Source of the DNA: Flavobacterium sp. MK4S-17 | GTDB taxonomy: Bacteria > Bacteroidota > Bacteroidia > Flavobacteriales > Flavobacteriaceae | Reading direction: 5' to 3' | Assembly: GCF_009848495.1 (NCBI RefSeq) | Contig: NZ_WWEP01000001.1 | Location: forward strand, 1 to 64,000 | Length of the DNA stretch: 64,000 bases | Part shown: positions 7,653 through 16,913 of the stretch, in pieces | Numbering within the stretch: position 1 is the first letter of the stretch | Layout: every line of letters begins with the position of its first letter | Notes under the pieces: model-generated | The model's input: the letters and a program-made list of their open reading frames with translations, nothing else | Told to the model about the DNA's origin: nothing | The model's database searches: none | Translations under genes and position numbers: made by a program

Positions 7653-9114
7653 TTTTGGATAAACTTTTTACAACTTCTTTAAAACTATTTAGAGCACTTT
7701 CTAAGCTATCAATTATTTCTTGTGCTAATATCTCGGGTTCGGGTAAGCTATCTAAATCAATAAAACTATCATCTTTCAGCCAAGTAATGTCAAAATTTAC
7801 TTTATCCCTTGAAATCAATTCTTCATAAGTATATTTTCTAAATCGTCCATTTAAGTTTTGTTCACTCCAAGTTTCGACTGTATTTTCTCTGCTTCCGGCT
7901 TTATAACATTCAACAAATGGTTTTAAATGTTCAAATTGTAATGGAAACTTTTTTAATGTATGATGAACATTAGTTCTGTAATCATAGAACCAAACTTCTT
8001 TCTTCTTTGACTTTTTCTTATCCAAAAACAAAACATTACATTTCACACCATTAGCATAAAAAATTCCTGTAGGAAGTCTTAAAATGGTATACAAATTTGT
8101 TTCTTCTAAAAGTTTTCTTCTGATAGTTTCTCCTGCACCTCCTTCAAACAAAACATTATCAGGAAGTACAATAGCAGTCCTACCATTTTCTTCTAACATA
8201 CTTATTATATGCTGAACAAAACATAATTGTTTGTTACTGGTAGTAGTCCAAAAATCATTTCTTAATATATATGATTCTTGTTTGGCTAACTTTTCATCAT
8301 TAGTTATAGTATAAGTACTACTTTTTCCAAACGGTGGATTTGCAAGTACGATTTTTACTTTATCTTTTGGCTGTTCAAGCAAGCTATCTTCAACCTTTAT
8401 TTCAGGAGTTTCTTTCATATCTCCAATTCCATGCAAGAACAAATTCATTAAGCATAATCTTGCTGTGGAAGGAACAATATCCCATCCATGAAAAGTATCA
8501 AATTGTAAAAATCTCTTTTCATTTTCTTTTTGCAGTTGTTTGGAATAGTTATTATTCAAAAATTCAATTGCGCCAAGAAAAAAACCACCAGTTCCACAGG
8601 TTGGGTCTGAAATTGTTTCTAATGGTTTAGGTTCAATACATTCTACAATTGCTTTTATAATTGAACGAGGTGTGAAATACTGACCTGCACCACTACTTTC
8701 TGCACTTTTTTGTAATAAACTTTCGTAAATATCTCCTTTAATATCTACCGATTCAGAAACCCAATCATCTTCATTAAGGAGTTCAATAAGTTTTTTTAAT
8801 TTATAAGGGTCATGAATTTTATTTTGAGCTCCATTAAATATATTACCCAGCATTTTTCCTGAACGAGATAATGTATTCAGAGCATTGATATAATCTAATG
8901 TCAGTCCCTCTAATGGATGTTTTAGAAAAAATTGCCAATTACAATTTTCAGGAATATTAAAATCTCTATTGTATGGGGGTCTTGAATATTCATCAGCCAT
9001 TTTAAGAAATAACAAATATGTTATTTGTTCTAAATAATCCCCATAACTAACTCCGTCATCTCTTAATGTATCACAGAATGACCATATTTTTGCTACTAAA
9101 TTATTTGTTGTCAT
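7645..9114 (-). CDS. hsdM: Type I restriction-modification DNA methyltransferase subunit
   Basis: This 489-residue HsdM has the N-terminal helical HsdM_N domain, GAGQYFTPR (about 142-150), the AdoMet-binding motif I DPTCGTGGFF (170-179) and the catalytic NPPFG motif (259-263) of N6-adenine methyltransferases. It pairs with HsdS to methylate a bipartite DNA target. Its start overlaps the HNH gene stop by 4 bp, so it is translated within one operon whose order is hsdS, ATPase, HNH, hsdM. No hsdR gene is found in the window. Length is normal for the family and no inactivating change is visible. Confidence 0.95.
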   Translation of the reverse strand: MTTNNLVAKIWSFCDTLRDDGVSYGDYLEQITYLLFLKMADEYSRPPYNRDFNIPENCNWQFFLKHPLEGLTLDYINALNTLSRSGKMLGNIFNGAQNKIHDPYKLKKLIELLNEDDWVSESVDIKGDIYESLLQKSAESSGAGQYFTPRSIIKAIVECIEPKPLETISDPTCGTGGFFLGAIEFLNNNYSKQLQKENEKRFLQFDTFHGWDIVPSTARLCLMNLFLHGIGDMKETPEIKVEDSLLEQPKDKVKIVLANPPFGKSSTYTITNDEKLAKQESYILRNDFWTTTSNKQLCFVQHIISMLEENGRTAIVLPDNVLFEGGAGETIRRKLLEETNLYTILRLPTGIFYANGVKCNVLFLDKKKSKKKEVWFYDYRTNVHHTLKKFPLQFEHLKPFVECYKAGSRENTVETWSEQNLNGRFRKYTYEELISRDKVNFDITWLKDDSFIDLDSLPEPEILAQEIIDSLESALNSFKEVVKSLSKNE

Positions 9115-10007
9115 TGTAATACTGCATTTATGTTTTCAAGCCAAGGATAATTATCCTTATCTTTAGATTTTTCTTTTATAAAACATTTTACAACCATGGT
9201 GTACGGTTCTGTCTTTTTCGTTAAATTCACTAATTCAACATAGCATTCACTTATTTTTGAATTAATTTGTAATTGAGTTGGATTATGATGTTTGATGTAA
9301 TTATTAGCTGTTTCAATTATAGTTTCACATTTTTGCCATATTTTATTCCTACTTCTTTGAATAGGAGTATGGTCTAAGCCATAGAACTTTATTGATAATA
9401 TAGCTTTTGTATTATTAATTAAATTTTCTTCTGCACTATAAGTTGGATAAACATCTCCGTTACTATCAAAAGAAATTAAAGTAACATCATTTGGATTTAT
9501 TGGGTCTATTAATAATGGACTCTCACAGTTACAGATAAAGTCTTCAGGCTGTGCTATTAAAGAATTTTGGTTTAGAGGGAAATAGTTTCCTTTACCATAT
9601 ACTTCCGTTCCATTTTCAAATCGGTCTTTTCTTAATTTATTTACTAAACTACCTGCTAATCTAAAGTTTTTCCAATGAAATGATAGCCACCAATATCCAT
9701 CATCTCTTATAACAACTCCATTTTCATTTTTTGACTGGGCTTTAGGTCTATAATGTTCAATTTCCCATTCAGAGGAATTTTCTGGGGATTCTGAATACCA
9801 ACATTTATGACCTGATAATTCTGAAAGTGTTGAGTACAATGCTCTCCAATGATTATTTTTTGACCAATAGTCACTTCTTCCTTTAGCGTCTAAAGGTTTA
9901 ATATTTTCCAAATGCTGGTTTGCCACATCTAGCCAATCTTTAAATGTGGTATCTGCATTCAGTCTATTGAAAGTTACTTCAAAATCAGAAATGTCAATGT
10001 ACCTCAT
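9111..10007 (-). CDS. HNH nuclease-like protein, PtuB/retron-HNH type
   Basis: This 298-residue protein contains the HNH core EIEHYRPKA (residues 82-90, with H85 as catalytic candidate) and, after a spacer, GYWWLSFHWKNFRLAG (104-119) with N114. This is the arrangement of the PtuB (Septu) and retron-associated HNH proteins that partner RecF-like ATPases. Of the usual CxxC zinc pairs only C69 remains; the second pair (normally near a CN..K segment after the Trp-rich motif) reads SLVNKLRK, so zinc binding is degenerate. It overlaps the upstream ATPase by 14 bp and the downstream hsdM by 4 bp. The tight packing implies a joint role with the ATPase and the modification enzyme. Confidence 0.8.
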   Translation of the reverse strand: MRYIDISDFEVTFNRLNADTTFKDWLDVANQHLENIKPLDAKGRSDYWSKNNHWRALYSTLSELSGHKCWYSESPENSSEWEIEHYRPKAQSKNENGVVIRDDGYWWLSFHWKNFRLAGSLVNKLRKDRFENGTEVYGKGNYFPLNQNSLIAQPEDFICNCESPLLIDPINPNDVTLISFDSNGDVYPTYSAEENLINNTKAILSIKFYGLDHTPIQRSRNKIWQKCETIIETANNYIKHHNPTQLQINSKISECYVELVNLTKKTEPYTMVVKCFIKEKSKDKDNYPWLENINAVLQ

Positions 10008-11631
10008 TATCGTTCTGATTCATTTCTTTAAGAATTTTTTCAACTGCTAATTTACTGGCTTCTTCAAGCATTACCTTTTGCTTGTCTGTAAACTCAATTT
10101 GTTGAATTATCTCATATTTGGACATTTCAGCTAAATACATTTGAAACCATTTATCTTCAACCTCTTCATAAAATCCATATTCTTCTAATTGTGATTTTTT
10201 GACTTTGTATTCTTCATATTCTTCATTTGTAATATCATTTCTCATTAATTTACCTTGCAAATATCTTTTTCTATTTAAAAGTAATTGAGTTTCTTTATCC
10301 AAAATAGTTGGTAAACCAAATAATTCACTTGTAAGGATTCCTGCAACGCCCATTCCTTTGGGGTCTTTTTCAGCGGGTTCAGCTATTACATTTCCATTCT
10401 CAGGATTTCTTCTAAAAATTCTTATTTGTCCTTTTTTTAACCCACCAATAACTAATGGGGCGTGTGTGTTAATTATGATATGGGTAGTTAAGTCCATACT
10501 TTCTGTTTCGGAATCATTTCTATAAATATCATTCAATAAATCTAAATAATGCCATTTCCATAGAGGGTTTAAATGTGTGTCAGGTTCATCTAACAAAACA
10601 AGTGTTTCTTTATCTTTAGTAAATTTAAGAAGTCCTAAAACAGTTAATAATTGTTGTTCACCCTCGCTTAATTCTTTGAATGTAATCTCATTATTAACAT
10701 TTGTCTTTTTTACCTTTACTCTTACCTCATCAATTAAGTCAGAAATATAGGTACTTTCTAATGCTTTAAATAAATCGGTATTTGTATGATAAAACTTATT
10801 TAATTCTTGTAGTTTTTCTTTGGTAGGAACAAACAGATATAAGAATTCTTTTTGCTTATTTGAAGAATCTCTGAAACTTTCTTTATGCTCTTCATAAACA
10901 TCAATTGGAGCAAATGAAATTTCCCAAAGTTTATCTAAAAACTCTCGTACCAATCCTTCTGCTCCCCACATAAACTCATCTTGAAATTTTGCATTTTTTT
11001 GCCATTCAGGTTTTTGAAACTTAAATAAAACTGATTCCAAATTTTCAATATTCAAATAGTCTAAAAGAAATTTTTTGGTTTTTTCTTCTTCAAAAGTGTA
11101 GAACGCTAATAATACAAAATAAGAATGCACCAACTGAACATAGAACATTCTTCTAAAATCTTCAACATCTTCTTTTGTTACTCCTTTGACTTTGGCTTTA
11201 TTATAAAAATTTCTTTGATTTTCATCAAAATGGTCTTTTAGCTTATTACTGATACCTGAGTAATAGGTAAACACATACTTGGGTAAATAGATTTCTTTAT
11301 TTATAAAGAATGATTTGTAGGATTGTTTCTTTTCATCAACATATATTTCATAAGATGACTTTTTTGTTTTCTCATCTATCTTACAAGTAATTTTTATGTT
11401 GTGTTTTCTGCATTTATACTTTATTTCATATTCAAATTCTGGAAATCGTGGAGTTGAACCAGCCTTGCTTAAGTCTAAATATTTGAAAATCAAAACTAAA
11501 GACTCAATAAAATTAGATTTACCAGTAGCATTTTGACCAAGAAGGACAGTATTTAATTCATTTTCGTCTAAATCAATTTTAAATTGTTTTAGATTTTTAA
11601 AGTCTTCAATGTATAAACTATCAATTCTCAT
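9994..11631 (-). CDS. RecF/SMC-like AAA ATPase, PtuA-like
   Basis: This 545-residue ABC-type ATPase has Walker A GQNATGKS (32-39), signature LSEGEQ (321-326), Walker B LVLLDEPD (344-351) and the H-loop INTHAPL (387-393). The insert between Walker A and the signature (about 280 residues) is helical and not a long SMC coiled coil, as in PtuA, OLD-like and retron-associated ATPases. After residue 430 a charged helical tail follows. No TOPRIM domain is visible, so nuclease activity is expected from the downstream HNH partner. The start overlaps the hsdS stop by 4 bp and the stop overlaps the HNH start by 14 bp. Septu PtuA-PtuB pairs abort phage infection; location inside a type I locus is unusual. 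Confidence 0.85.
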   Translation of the reverse strand: MRIDSLYIEDFKNLKQFKIDLDENELNTVLLGQNATGKSNFIESLVLIFKYLDLSKAGSTPRFPEFEYEIKYKCRKHNIKITCKIDEKTKKSSYEIYVDEKKQSYKSFFINKEIYLPKYVFTYYSGISNKLKDHFDENQRNFYNKAKVKGVTKEDVEDFRRMFYVQLVHSYFVLLAFYTFEEEKTKKFLLDYLNIENLESVLFKFQKPEWQKNAKFQDEFMWGAEGLVREFLDKLWEISFAPIDVYEEHKESFRDSSNKQKEFLYLFVPTKEKLQELNKFYHTNTDLFKALESTYISDLIDEVRVKVKKTNVNNEITFKELSEGEQQLLTVLGLLKFTKDKETLVLLDEPDTHLNPLWKWHYLDLLNDIYRNDSETESMDLTTHIIINTHAPLVIGGLKKGQIRIFRRNPENGNVIAEPAEKDPKGMGVAGILTSELFGLPTILDKETQLLLNRKRYLQGKLMRNDITNEEYEEYKVKKSQLEEYGFYEEVEDKWFQMYLAEMSKYEIIQQIEFTDKQKVMLEEASKLAVEKILKEMNQNDNEVH

Positions 11632-13136
11632 TTTAGGGAAATTAAACTTCCTTTTTCCGTTTTTTCTTCAATGATTTTTTCTTGAACTTTTTTAAGTTCT
11701 GAATAAAATTTTTCTATGTTATCATTATACATAGAATCTTCCCATAATTGTTTTGCAGAAATAGGTTTTTTATTTTTTTCTAAGACCTGAATGATAGATA
11801 ATTTTTCTTTTTCCATTCTTTTGATTTTGGGACGGTTTTTAATTACCTCTTGCTGACTCAATAAATACTGTTCTTTTTCATTTTGGATATTTTTAAGCAA
11901 AATATCAGTTGAAGTATCTGTATTTACTTGATTAAGTAGTATTCCTTGAAAGGCTTCTTGAAGGATTTTATCTTTAAGCATTAGACTAGCTAAATAACTT
12001 TCGTTTATTGATTTTTTTAAATTGTTACAATAAATTTTGGTCTCTTCTAACTTATCAACTATAGCTCTTTGTTCAAGAATTGTATGTTTTGGAATTTTAA
12101 ATTCTAAAATTTTGTACAAAGCCAATTTGGGCTGAGAAGTCGATTTAATTGATTGATTGATTTGTTGTTTTACAAAGGGAGAATCGAGAAGATAAATTAA
12201 ATAATCTTTTAATAATCTTTCTTTATCAAAAATAAATTTAGCTGCATTTTCAGTAAGAATTGTATTCGACAAATTGTTTGGTATAGAACCAACTAATCCA
12301 ATAGTACCTGCGATTGATATGTAAACATTTTCGCTATCAATTGAGTAAGTTTTTAATTTTTCATAAACTTCTTCAGATATATATTTGAGTTTGCTTTCAT
12401 CAACAGAATAGTTTGAAAAATCGGATACCCTAATATACGGATATTCAGTTTTATTTTCACTGTAACTAAAATTTTTAGGCAATCTTTTTCCTCCTTTTAT
12501 TTCAACTAAACTTTCAAGATTGACTAATTTACTATTTTTGCCTAAAGCTTTATTTAATGATATTGTCCATAAATTCTCAACATCTTTTAAGCTTTTTTCA
12601 AACTGCTCTAAATTTTTATCTAATTCGCTAAATAACTCTTCAAGTTTTTCAACAATTCTATTTTGTTCCTCAATTGGAGCAACAGGAAAAGGAAAACTAT
12701 TTAGTACTTTCTGACTAATGTTAGGCTGTGCACTTCCTTCTCTTTTGTTTAAGAGTTCATCTTTGGAACTCATCAGATAATAATATAAGTATTTAGGATT
12801 TACGCCAAATGATTTTATTGAAGCGACAGCTTGATTTGTAGTTGCATCAACACCTAAAAAAGCCATTCTACCAACAGTATTACCATATAATGCAATCAAT
12901 AATGTACCTTTTGGGAAAATTTTAGCACTTGAATAATCTACAGCCTCTTGTGTTATATATTCTTCTGTTTGTGTAATAACATTGTAATTAAGCTCCCCCG
13001 ATTTTACCCATGGAATATCCCCTCTGAAATAATTAGAGTTCTTTCTATCGGGAGTTCCTCCACTACTTGTAACAGAAACTTCATCTAAAGTAACCCATTT
13101 CCAATGTTTTGGAATGTCTTTGAAGATTTTTGCCAC
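11628..13136 (-). CDS. hsdS: Type I restriction-modification specificity subunit
   Basis: This 502-residue HsdS has two target-recognition domains. The first starts IPKHWKWVTLDEVSVTSSGG and holds YFRGDIPWVKSGEL; the second includes LVNLESLVEIKGGKRLPK and YIRVSDFSN. Each is followed by a long helical spacer (APIEEQNRIVEKLEELFSEL and LEQRAIVDKLEETK) that sets the distance between half-sites. The last 90 residues form an extra charged region with a winged-helix-like segment (KPISAKQLWEDSM) not needed by minimal HsdS; it might contact the ATPase. It is the first gene of the operon, with its promoter presumably in the AT-rich gap 13137-13283. Confidence 0.93.
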   Translation of the reverse strand: MAKIFKDIPKHWKWVTLDEVSVTSSGGTPDRKNSNYFRGDIPWVKSGELNYNVITQTEEYITQEAVDYSSAKIFPKGTLLIALYGNTVGRMAFLGVDATTNQAVASIKSFGVNPKYLYYYLMSSKDELLNKREGSAQPNISQKVLNSFPFPVAPIEEQNRIVEKLEELFSELDKNLEQFEKSLKDVENLWTISLNKALGKNSKLVNLESLVEIKGGKRLPKNFSYSENKTEYPYIRVSDFSNYSVDESKLKYISEEVYEKLKTYSIDSENVYISIAGTIGLVGSIPNNLSNTILTENAAKFIFDKERLLKDYLIYLLDSPFVKQQINQSIKSTSQPKLALYKILEFKIPKHTILEQRAIVDKLEETKIYCNNLKKSINESYLASLMLKDKILQEAFQGILLNQVNTDTSTDILLKNIQNEKEQYLLSQQEVIKNRPKIKRMEKEKLSIIQVLEKNKKPISAKQLWEDSMYNDNIEKFYSELKKVQEKIIEEKTEKGSLISLK

Positions 13137-13283
13137 TTAATAATATTATGAAAAATTTAATATCACAAAATAGCACGATTTTTTAACTTTTCAAGTTTTT
13201 ATTAGTGTTTTTTTACGCAAATTTTATCTTACAATATGTGTTAGGACGTCAAAATGTTTATTTATATAAAAATTGTATAATCC

Positions 13284-13802
13284 TTATACCTTTGTCCACA
13301 TATTTGTAACATCAATTCTAAGAGTATATTCCTCTGATATGTCACGTTCGATATCTTCACAGTTAAAGATTAAAATAGCTTCAACTTTACTAATTTTATA
13401 TTTTTTAAAATGTAGTGGGATGTAGTCTGACTTAATAATCAGTTTCTCTCCGATCTCTCGAGTTTCATTTTGCACCCACATATTCTCACTATCACCAAAG
13501 TCAGTATACATACTTAATACATCCCGATACTCTTTTTCAGTTAGTGTACTTTTATTTGCTAGCGTAAATTCAACTTCTACGGTTGTATAAACTTTCTCAA
13601 ATGTGTAACTAGATAAATTTTTTACTTTTCCTCTAAATTCATATTGGTAAGAATTTCCCACTTTGTTGAAACCATCCTTATCTATGTGGATAAGTTCAAA
13701 CTGAAATATTTCCGTTGCATCACCTGATGATTCGCTTTTTGTTTGGCACGAGTAAAAAAAAGGTAATAATATTACAGTAAATAAGGTAAGCTTAACTTTC
13801 AT
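13284..13802 (-). CDS. Small lipoprotein of unknown function
   Basis: This 172-residue protein begins MKVKLTLFTVILLPFFYSCQ, a signal peptide ending in a lipobox with Cys19. The rest is a predicted beta-rich domain (FQFELIHIDKDGFNKVG, YQYEFRGKVKNLSSYTFEKV) of the kind found in FxLYD-like or DUF4352-type secreted proteins; the exact family is not recognised. It is likely anchored in the outer or inner membrane. It lies 147 bp upstream of hsdS on the same strand and directly downstream of a terminator hairpin at 13833-13862, so it should have its own promoter. It has no obvious link with restriction and may be cargo. Confidence 0.75.
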   Translation of the reverse strand: MKVKLTLFTVILLPFFYSCQTKSESSGDATEIFQFELIHIDKDGFNKVGNSYQYEFRGKVKNLSSYTFEKVYTTVEVEFTLANKSTLTEKEYRDVLSMYTDFGDSENMWVQNETREIGEKLIIKSDYIPLHFKKYKISKVEAILIFNCEDIERDISEEYTLRIDVTNMWTKV

Positions 13803-13825
13803 AAATTAGATGTTTTGATTATATA

Positions 13826-13960
13826 TAAAAAAAACAGGCTTGAGTCATTGACATTACCTGTTCTCGAGGGAGTCGAAGCCCTTTCCACAAAGTAAAGCAA
13901 CGCCCAAGCCATACGCTTGAGCATTTTGCTAAACTTTTTCCTGTGGATTAAGAAATTTCG
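13826..13960 (-). ncRNA. Candidate small structured RNA
   Basis: On the minus strand this stretch contains an 8-bp hairpin (arms 13915-13922 and 13902-13909, one G-U pair), a weak second hairpin (13879-13882 with 13867-13870), and a final stem AACAGG/CCTGTT (13833-13838, 13857-13862) that runs into eight U residues, a standard Rho-independent end. No protein gene ends at this terminator: the nearest upstream minus-strand stop is at 14182 and the spacer is non-coding. A terminated structured RNA of about 120-150 nt is therefore plausible. The family is not recognised and the 5' end is a guess. Confidence 0.4.
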
Positions 13961-14181
13961 ACTTTTCAAGAACAGAATCAGTTTGCTAAATGCAAGTATA
14001 TATTTTAATTTACTAGTTTTTTTACATCATATTTTTCTGATAGTTTGCTGTAAAATTAATATTTTCTTTTTGAACTTCAACAAAATATATAAGAACACTG
14101 CGTTTACCTATGTTTAGCATTGATTTGCGCAATGTTCCGATTAATTATATATGGTTTTATTCCTCTTTCAAAATTATAAGG

Positions 14182-15479
14182 CTAACAAAGATATTTACTA
14201 TAAAAATCTATTACCTTTTTATCTATGATTAAATCATTATGATACAAAGAAGAAGAAAAACTTAAACCATCAATATTTGTACATCGACTTAGTGCTACAT
14301 AAGTTTGCCCATGTAAAAAAGCTCCATAATCAAAATCAATATGAACCTTATCAAAAGTTAGTCCTTGGCTTTTATTAGCAGTTATTGCCCATGCTAATTT
14401 TAAAGGGTATTGTACAAATAATCCAACTGCTTCTTTTTTAAATTTTTCATTGCTACTGCTTTTGTATTCATATTCAATCCATTCAGCCTTATTTACGTCA
14501 ATTAGTCTTTTGTCATCAGTTAAAACTATAATTTTTTTATCATCAAGATATTCAACTATTCCTAAAGTACCATTGTTATAACCTGCTTCTCTATTGTTTT
14601 TTACAAACATAACTCTCGCTCCTTTTTTTAGTCTTAGATTCGTTTCAACAGGATAGTTTTTAATTTAATTTTTCCTGACTCTAAAGAATTATAATTATAC
14701 TCTGTACCTTCTAATAGGGCCAATCTATTATCGTTAATTTGTTTCGCCCTGTTGTTAATGGTTGTAATTATAATGGCAGAAGTATCTATGTCGCTTATTT
14801 TTTTTACACAAGTATTATTAAGATTATTTAGCATTTCAGTTGATATTGAATTTAACCTTATTGAATCTAGTATTTCCATAAAAGACGAATCCTTTTGTCG
14901 ATAGCATATTTTTAATTCAGATGAATTTTCTTTTAAGCTACTAAAGGATTTAGCATCAAAAAAATGTTCGCTATTCCAATGTTTTTTAATTAACGCTCTT
15001 TCATTTCCAACAACAACAGGAGCTAATTGAAATGGATCTCCAACAGTTAAAAGCTGAACACCTCCGAAGGGTTCTTTACAACATCTAATTTTCTGAAGAA
15101 GTTTGTTAACACAATCTAAGATGTATGAATGAACCATTGAAACTTCATCTATGACAAGCAACTCTAGCTCCTTAATAAACATTTCTTTATCATGAGTATA
15201 TCGTATTTCATTATACCCTTTAAAGTTAGTATCTAGTAAATCTAAAGGAATTCTAAAGAAAGAGTGTATTGTTTCTCCTTCCACATTATTAGCTGCGATA
15301 CCAGTAGGGGCTAAAACAGCATATTTCTTATTTGTATTTTCTAAAATATACTTAAGTAATGTCGATTTACCTGTTCCTGCTTTTCCTGTAAGAAATTGAG
15401 ATTTGTTGTTATTTAGAATATCATTATAAGCTTTTTGAGCAATTTTATTATTATTAAAATTATATATAGATGGTTTCAT
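14182..15479 (-). pseudogene. Pif1-like SF1B helicase, frameshifted
   Basis: The first frame (15479-14634) has Walker A TGKAGTGKST (31-40), LAPTGIAANNV, Walker B LLVIDEVSMV and VGDPFQLAPV. It ends at KTILLKRI. The second frame (14610-14182) supplies the C-terminal helicase motifs AITANKSQGLTFDKV and YVALSRCTNIDGL. In the +1 frame the bases before 14610 encode PVETNLRLKKGARVMFVKNN, the expected Pif1/RecD2-like linker, so one reading frame of about 430 residues has been split by a single-base indel near 14650-14670. Unless this is a sequencing error or a slippage site, the helicase is inactive. It sits next to the replication-initiator and HTH genes and was probably part of the mobile element. 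Confidence 0.8.
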
Positions 15480-15543
15480 ATTTTATTACTGATTAATTAA
15501 GCTTCACCCTATATTATAAATGCTGAAACTTGTTGTTTTTGTT

Positions 15544-16434
15544 TTATGTGGTTATTAACTTCTCAAATTTTTCTTTCATCTTTTTTCTTATTAAAGAATG
15601 AGGGCTAGAAGATGATTCTTTAAGATTATCATGAACAAGTTTGAATTCTGCCATCATTGGTTTTAAGTTCTTTTTAAAGTCTTTATTCAGCATAGAGTAG
15701 GAGTAACATAAAGTTTTAGTATATGCCTCTATACCGTCACTCGGAAAGGCTAATACTCTAATACTATCAAAGGATTTCATAATCACGGTGTAACATTTAT
15801 CCCAAATCTCTTTCTTCAATAAGTCAGCCAATGAAATATCTTTCCAACCAAATACATTTTTCGTTTTAACAGAGGATTTATGCACTATTTCATATCTGAG
15901 GATATTAGTTCCGTATAAACCACTCTGCTTACCCTTGTCGTAACATTTTATTGTATAATGTGTAAAGGAGCAAAACTTACTATATGGCTTCCCTGATTTG
16001 TTATAGAACACGTTAAAAGGATTTGTGGCAGTTGTTACAACAGATTGAAATCGTTCAATTATATCAGCATAAGGCTTGTAATCTCCAGTGACAATATTAA
16101 AGCCATATTCAAATCGCCCTAATATTTTCATTTCGTTACAGTCTCTTTGAAAAGCTAACTCTAAATATTCCACCGTTTCGGTAAGATTGCTCATTGTGTA
16201 ATCATTGCTATTAATAGCACCTAATCCTAAAATTTGCCCATTGTAAAATTTGTGAAGAGAGTTGGAAACCTTAATAATCGAAGTTTTTGGAAAATAGTTA
16301 ATTCTTAAATTTCCCCAATCTATTTGAAGCCTGTCCCCAAGAGGTTTCGGAGTCTCTTGGATGCAGTATTCAGTTAAATGATTAAACTCTTCAGGACTAA
16401 ACTCTTCAATTTGAAAAGTAACAGAATCATACAT
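15544..16434 (-). CDS. Replication-initiator-like protein of the island
   Basis: The ATG at 16434 (MYDSVTFQIEEFSPEEFNHL) is chosen over an upstream ATG at 16482 that would lie deep inside the HTH gene. The resulting protein has 296 residues and resembles phage/plasmid replication proteins of the gene II/X type seen next to excisionase-like genes in Bacteroidota elements: a segment YTIKCYDKGKQSGLYG, then a basic ILRYEIVHKSSVKTK stretch. Initiators of this kind nick DNA through tyrosines within such regions, but the exact active site cannot be assigned by eye. It overlaps the HTH gene stop by 8 bp and is probably co-transcribed with it. Confidence 0.6.
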   Translation of the reverse strand: MYDSVTFQIEEFSPEEFNHLTEYCIQETPKPLGDRLQIDWGNLRINYFPKTSIIKVSNSLHKFYNGQILGLGAINSNDYTMSNLTETVEYLELAFQRDCNEMKILGRFEYGFNIVTGDYKPYADIIERFQSVVTTATNPFNVFYNKSGKPYSKFCSFTHYTIKCYDKGKQSGLYGTNILRYEIVHKSSVKTKNVFGWKDISLADLLKKEIWDKCYTVIMKSFDSIRVLAFPSDGIEAYTKTLCYSYSMLNKDFKKNLKPMMAEFKLVHDNLKESSSSPHSLIRKKMKEKFEKLITT

Positions 16435-16726
16435 GACTGCTTCCTTTCCTGTCTTTAAGAAAACGTCTTGCTTCCTCTTCAATTTCTGCTTTTGATTTTA
16501 GCCTGTTTTGAGTAATGTAAGCAATTAACTCCGATTTTTTGTAGTAAATTTTTTTTGAGCCGTTTCCCCTGTAGTAGGGGAGTTTTTTCTCAAAATTCAT
16601 TTTATACAAAGTACTCTTGCTTATTCCAAGAAAAAAGCATGTTTGTTGAACATCAAGAAAATCATCATTCCCTGAATTCATTTTTCTATCAAGCAATTGC
16701 TCAATAGCCGATAAAATAGTTTGCAT
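16427..16726 (-). CDS. Excisionase-like helix-turn-helix protein
   Basis: This 99-residue protein contains a winged helix-turn-helix of the MerR/AlpA excisionase type: LDVQQTCFFLGISKSTLYKM then LPYYRGNGSKKIYYKKSEL, which is the 'P..R.G.k..f...eL..wi' wing. This family is the usual directionality or regulatory factor of Bacteroidota integrative elements and is usually encoded next to a replication or mobilization gene, as here. It likely regulates excision by the integrase at 18021-19091 or transcription of the downstream replication gene. Confidence 0.8.
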   Translation of the reverse strand: MQTILSAIEQLLDRKMNSGNDDFLDVQQTCFFLGISKSTLYKMNFEKKLPYYRGNGSKKIYYKKSELIAYITQNRLKSKAEIEEEARRFLKDRKGSSHV

Positions 16727-16913
16727 TTTAGTAAAATAAAATTCTTCGATCTGGGATTAACCCGGCGATTTTTACTTCTTAATCTGAAGTGAAGAAGAAC
16801 TTTATTGTCTGAATAGACTTCTGTGTAGATACTTCATTGCTAATGTAGAATATTTTTTTTATATAATCACTACGATAGCCGAAAATTATTAATATTGTTT
16901 AATAATATTTTTT

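Noticed and set aside
13917..14117. 66-codon plus-strand frame in the 13.8-14.2 kb spacer
   Set aside because: Phe/Leu/Ile/Asn-rich translation typical of AT-rich non-coding DNA; it overlaps the hairpin region.
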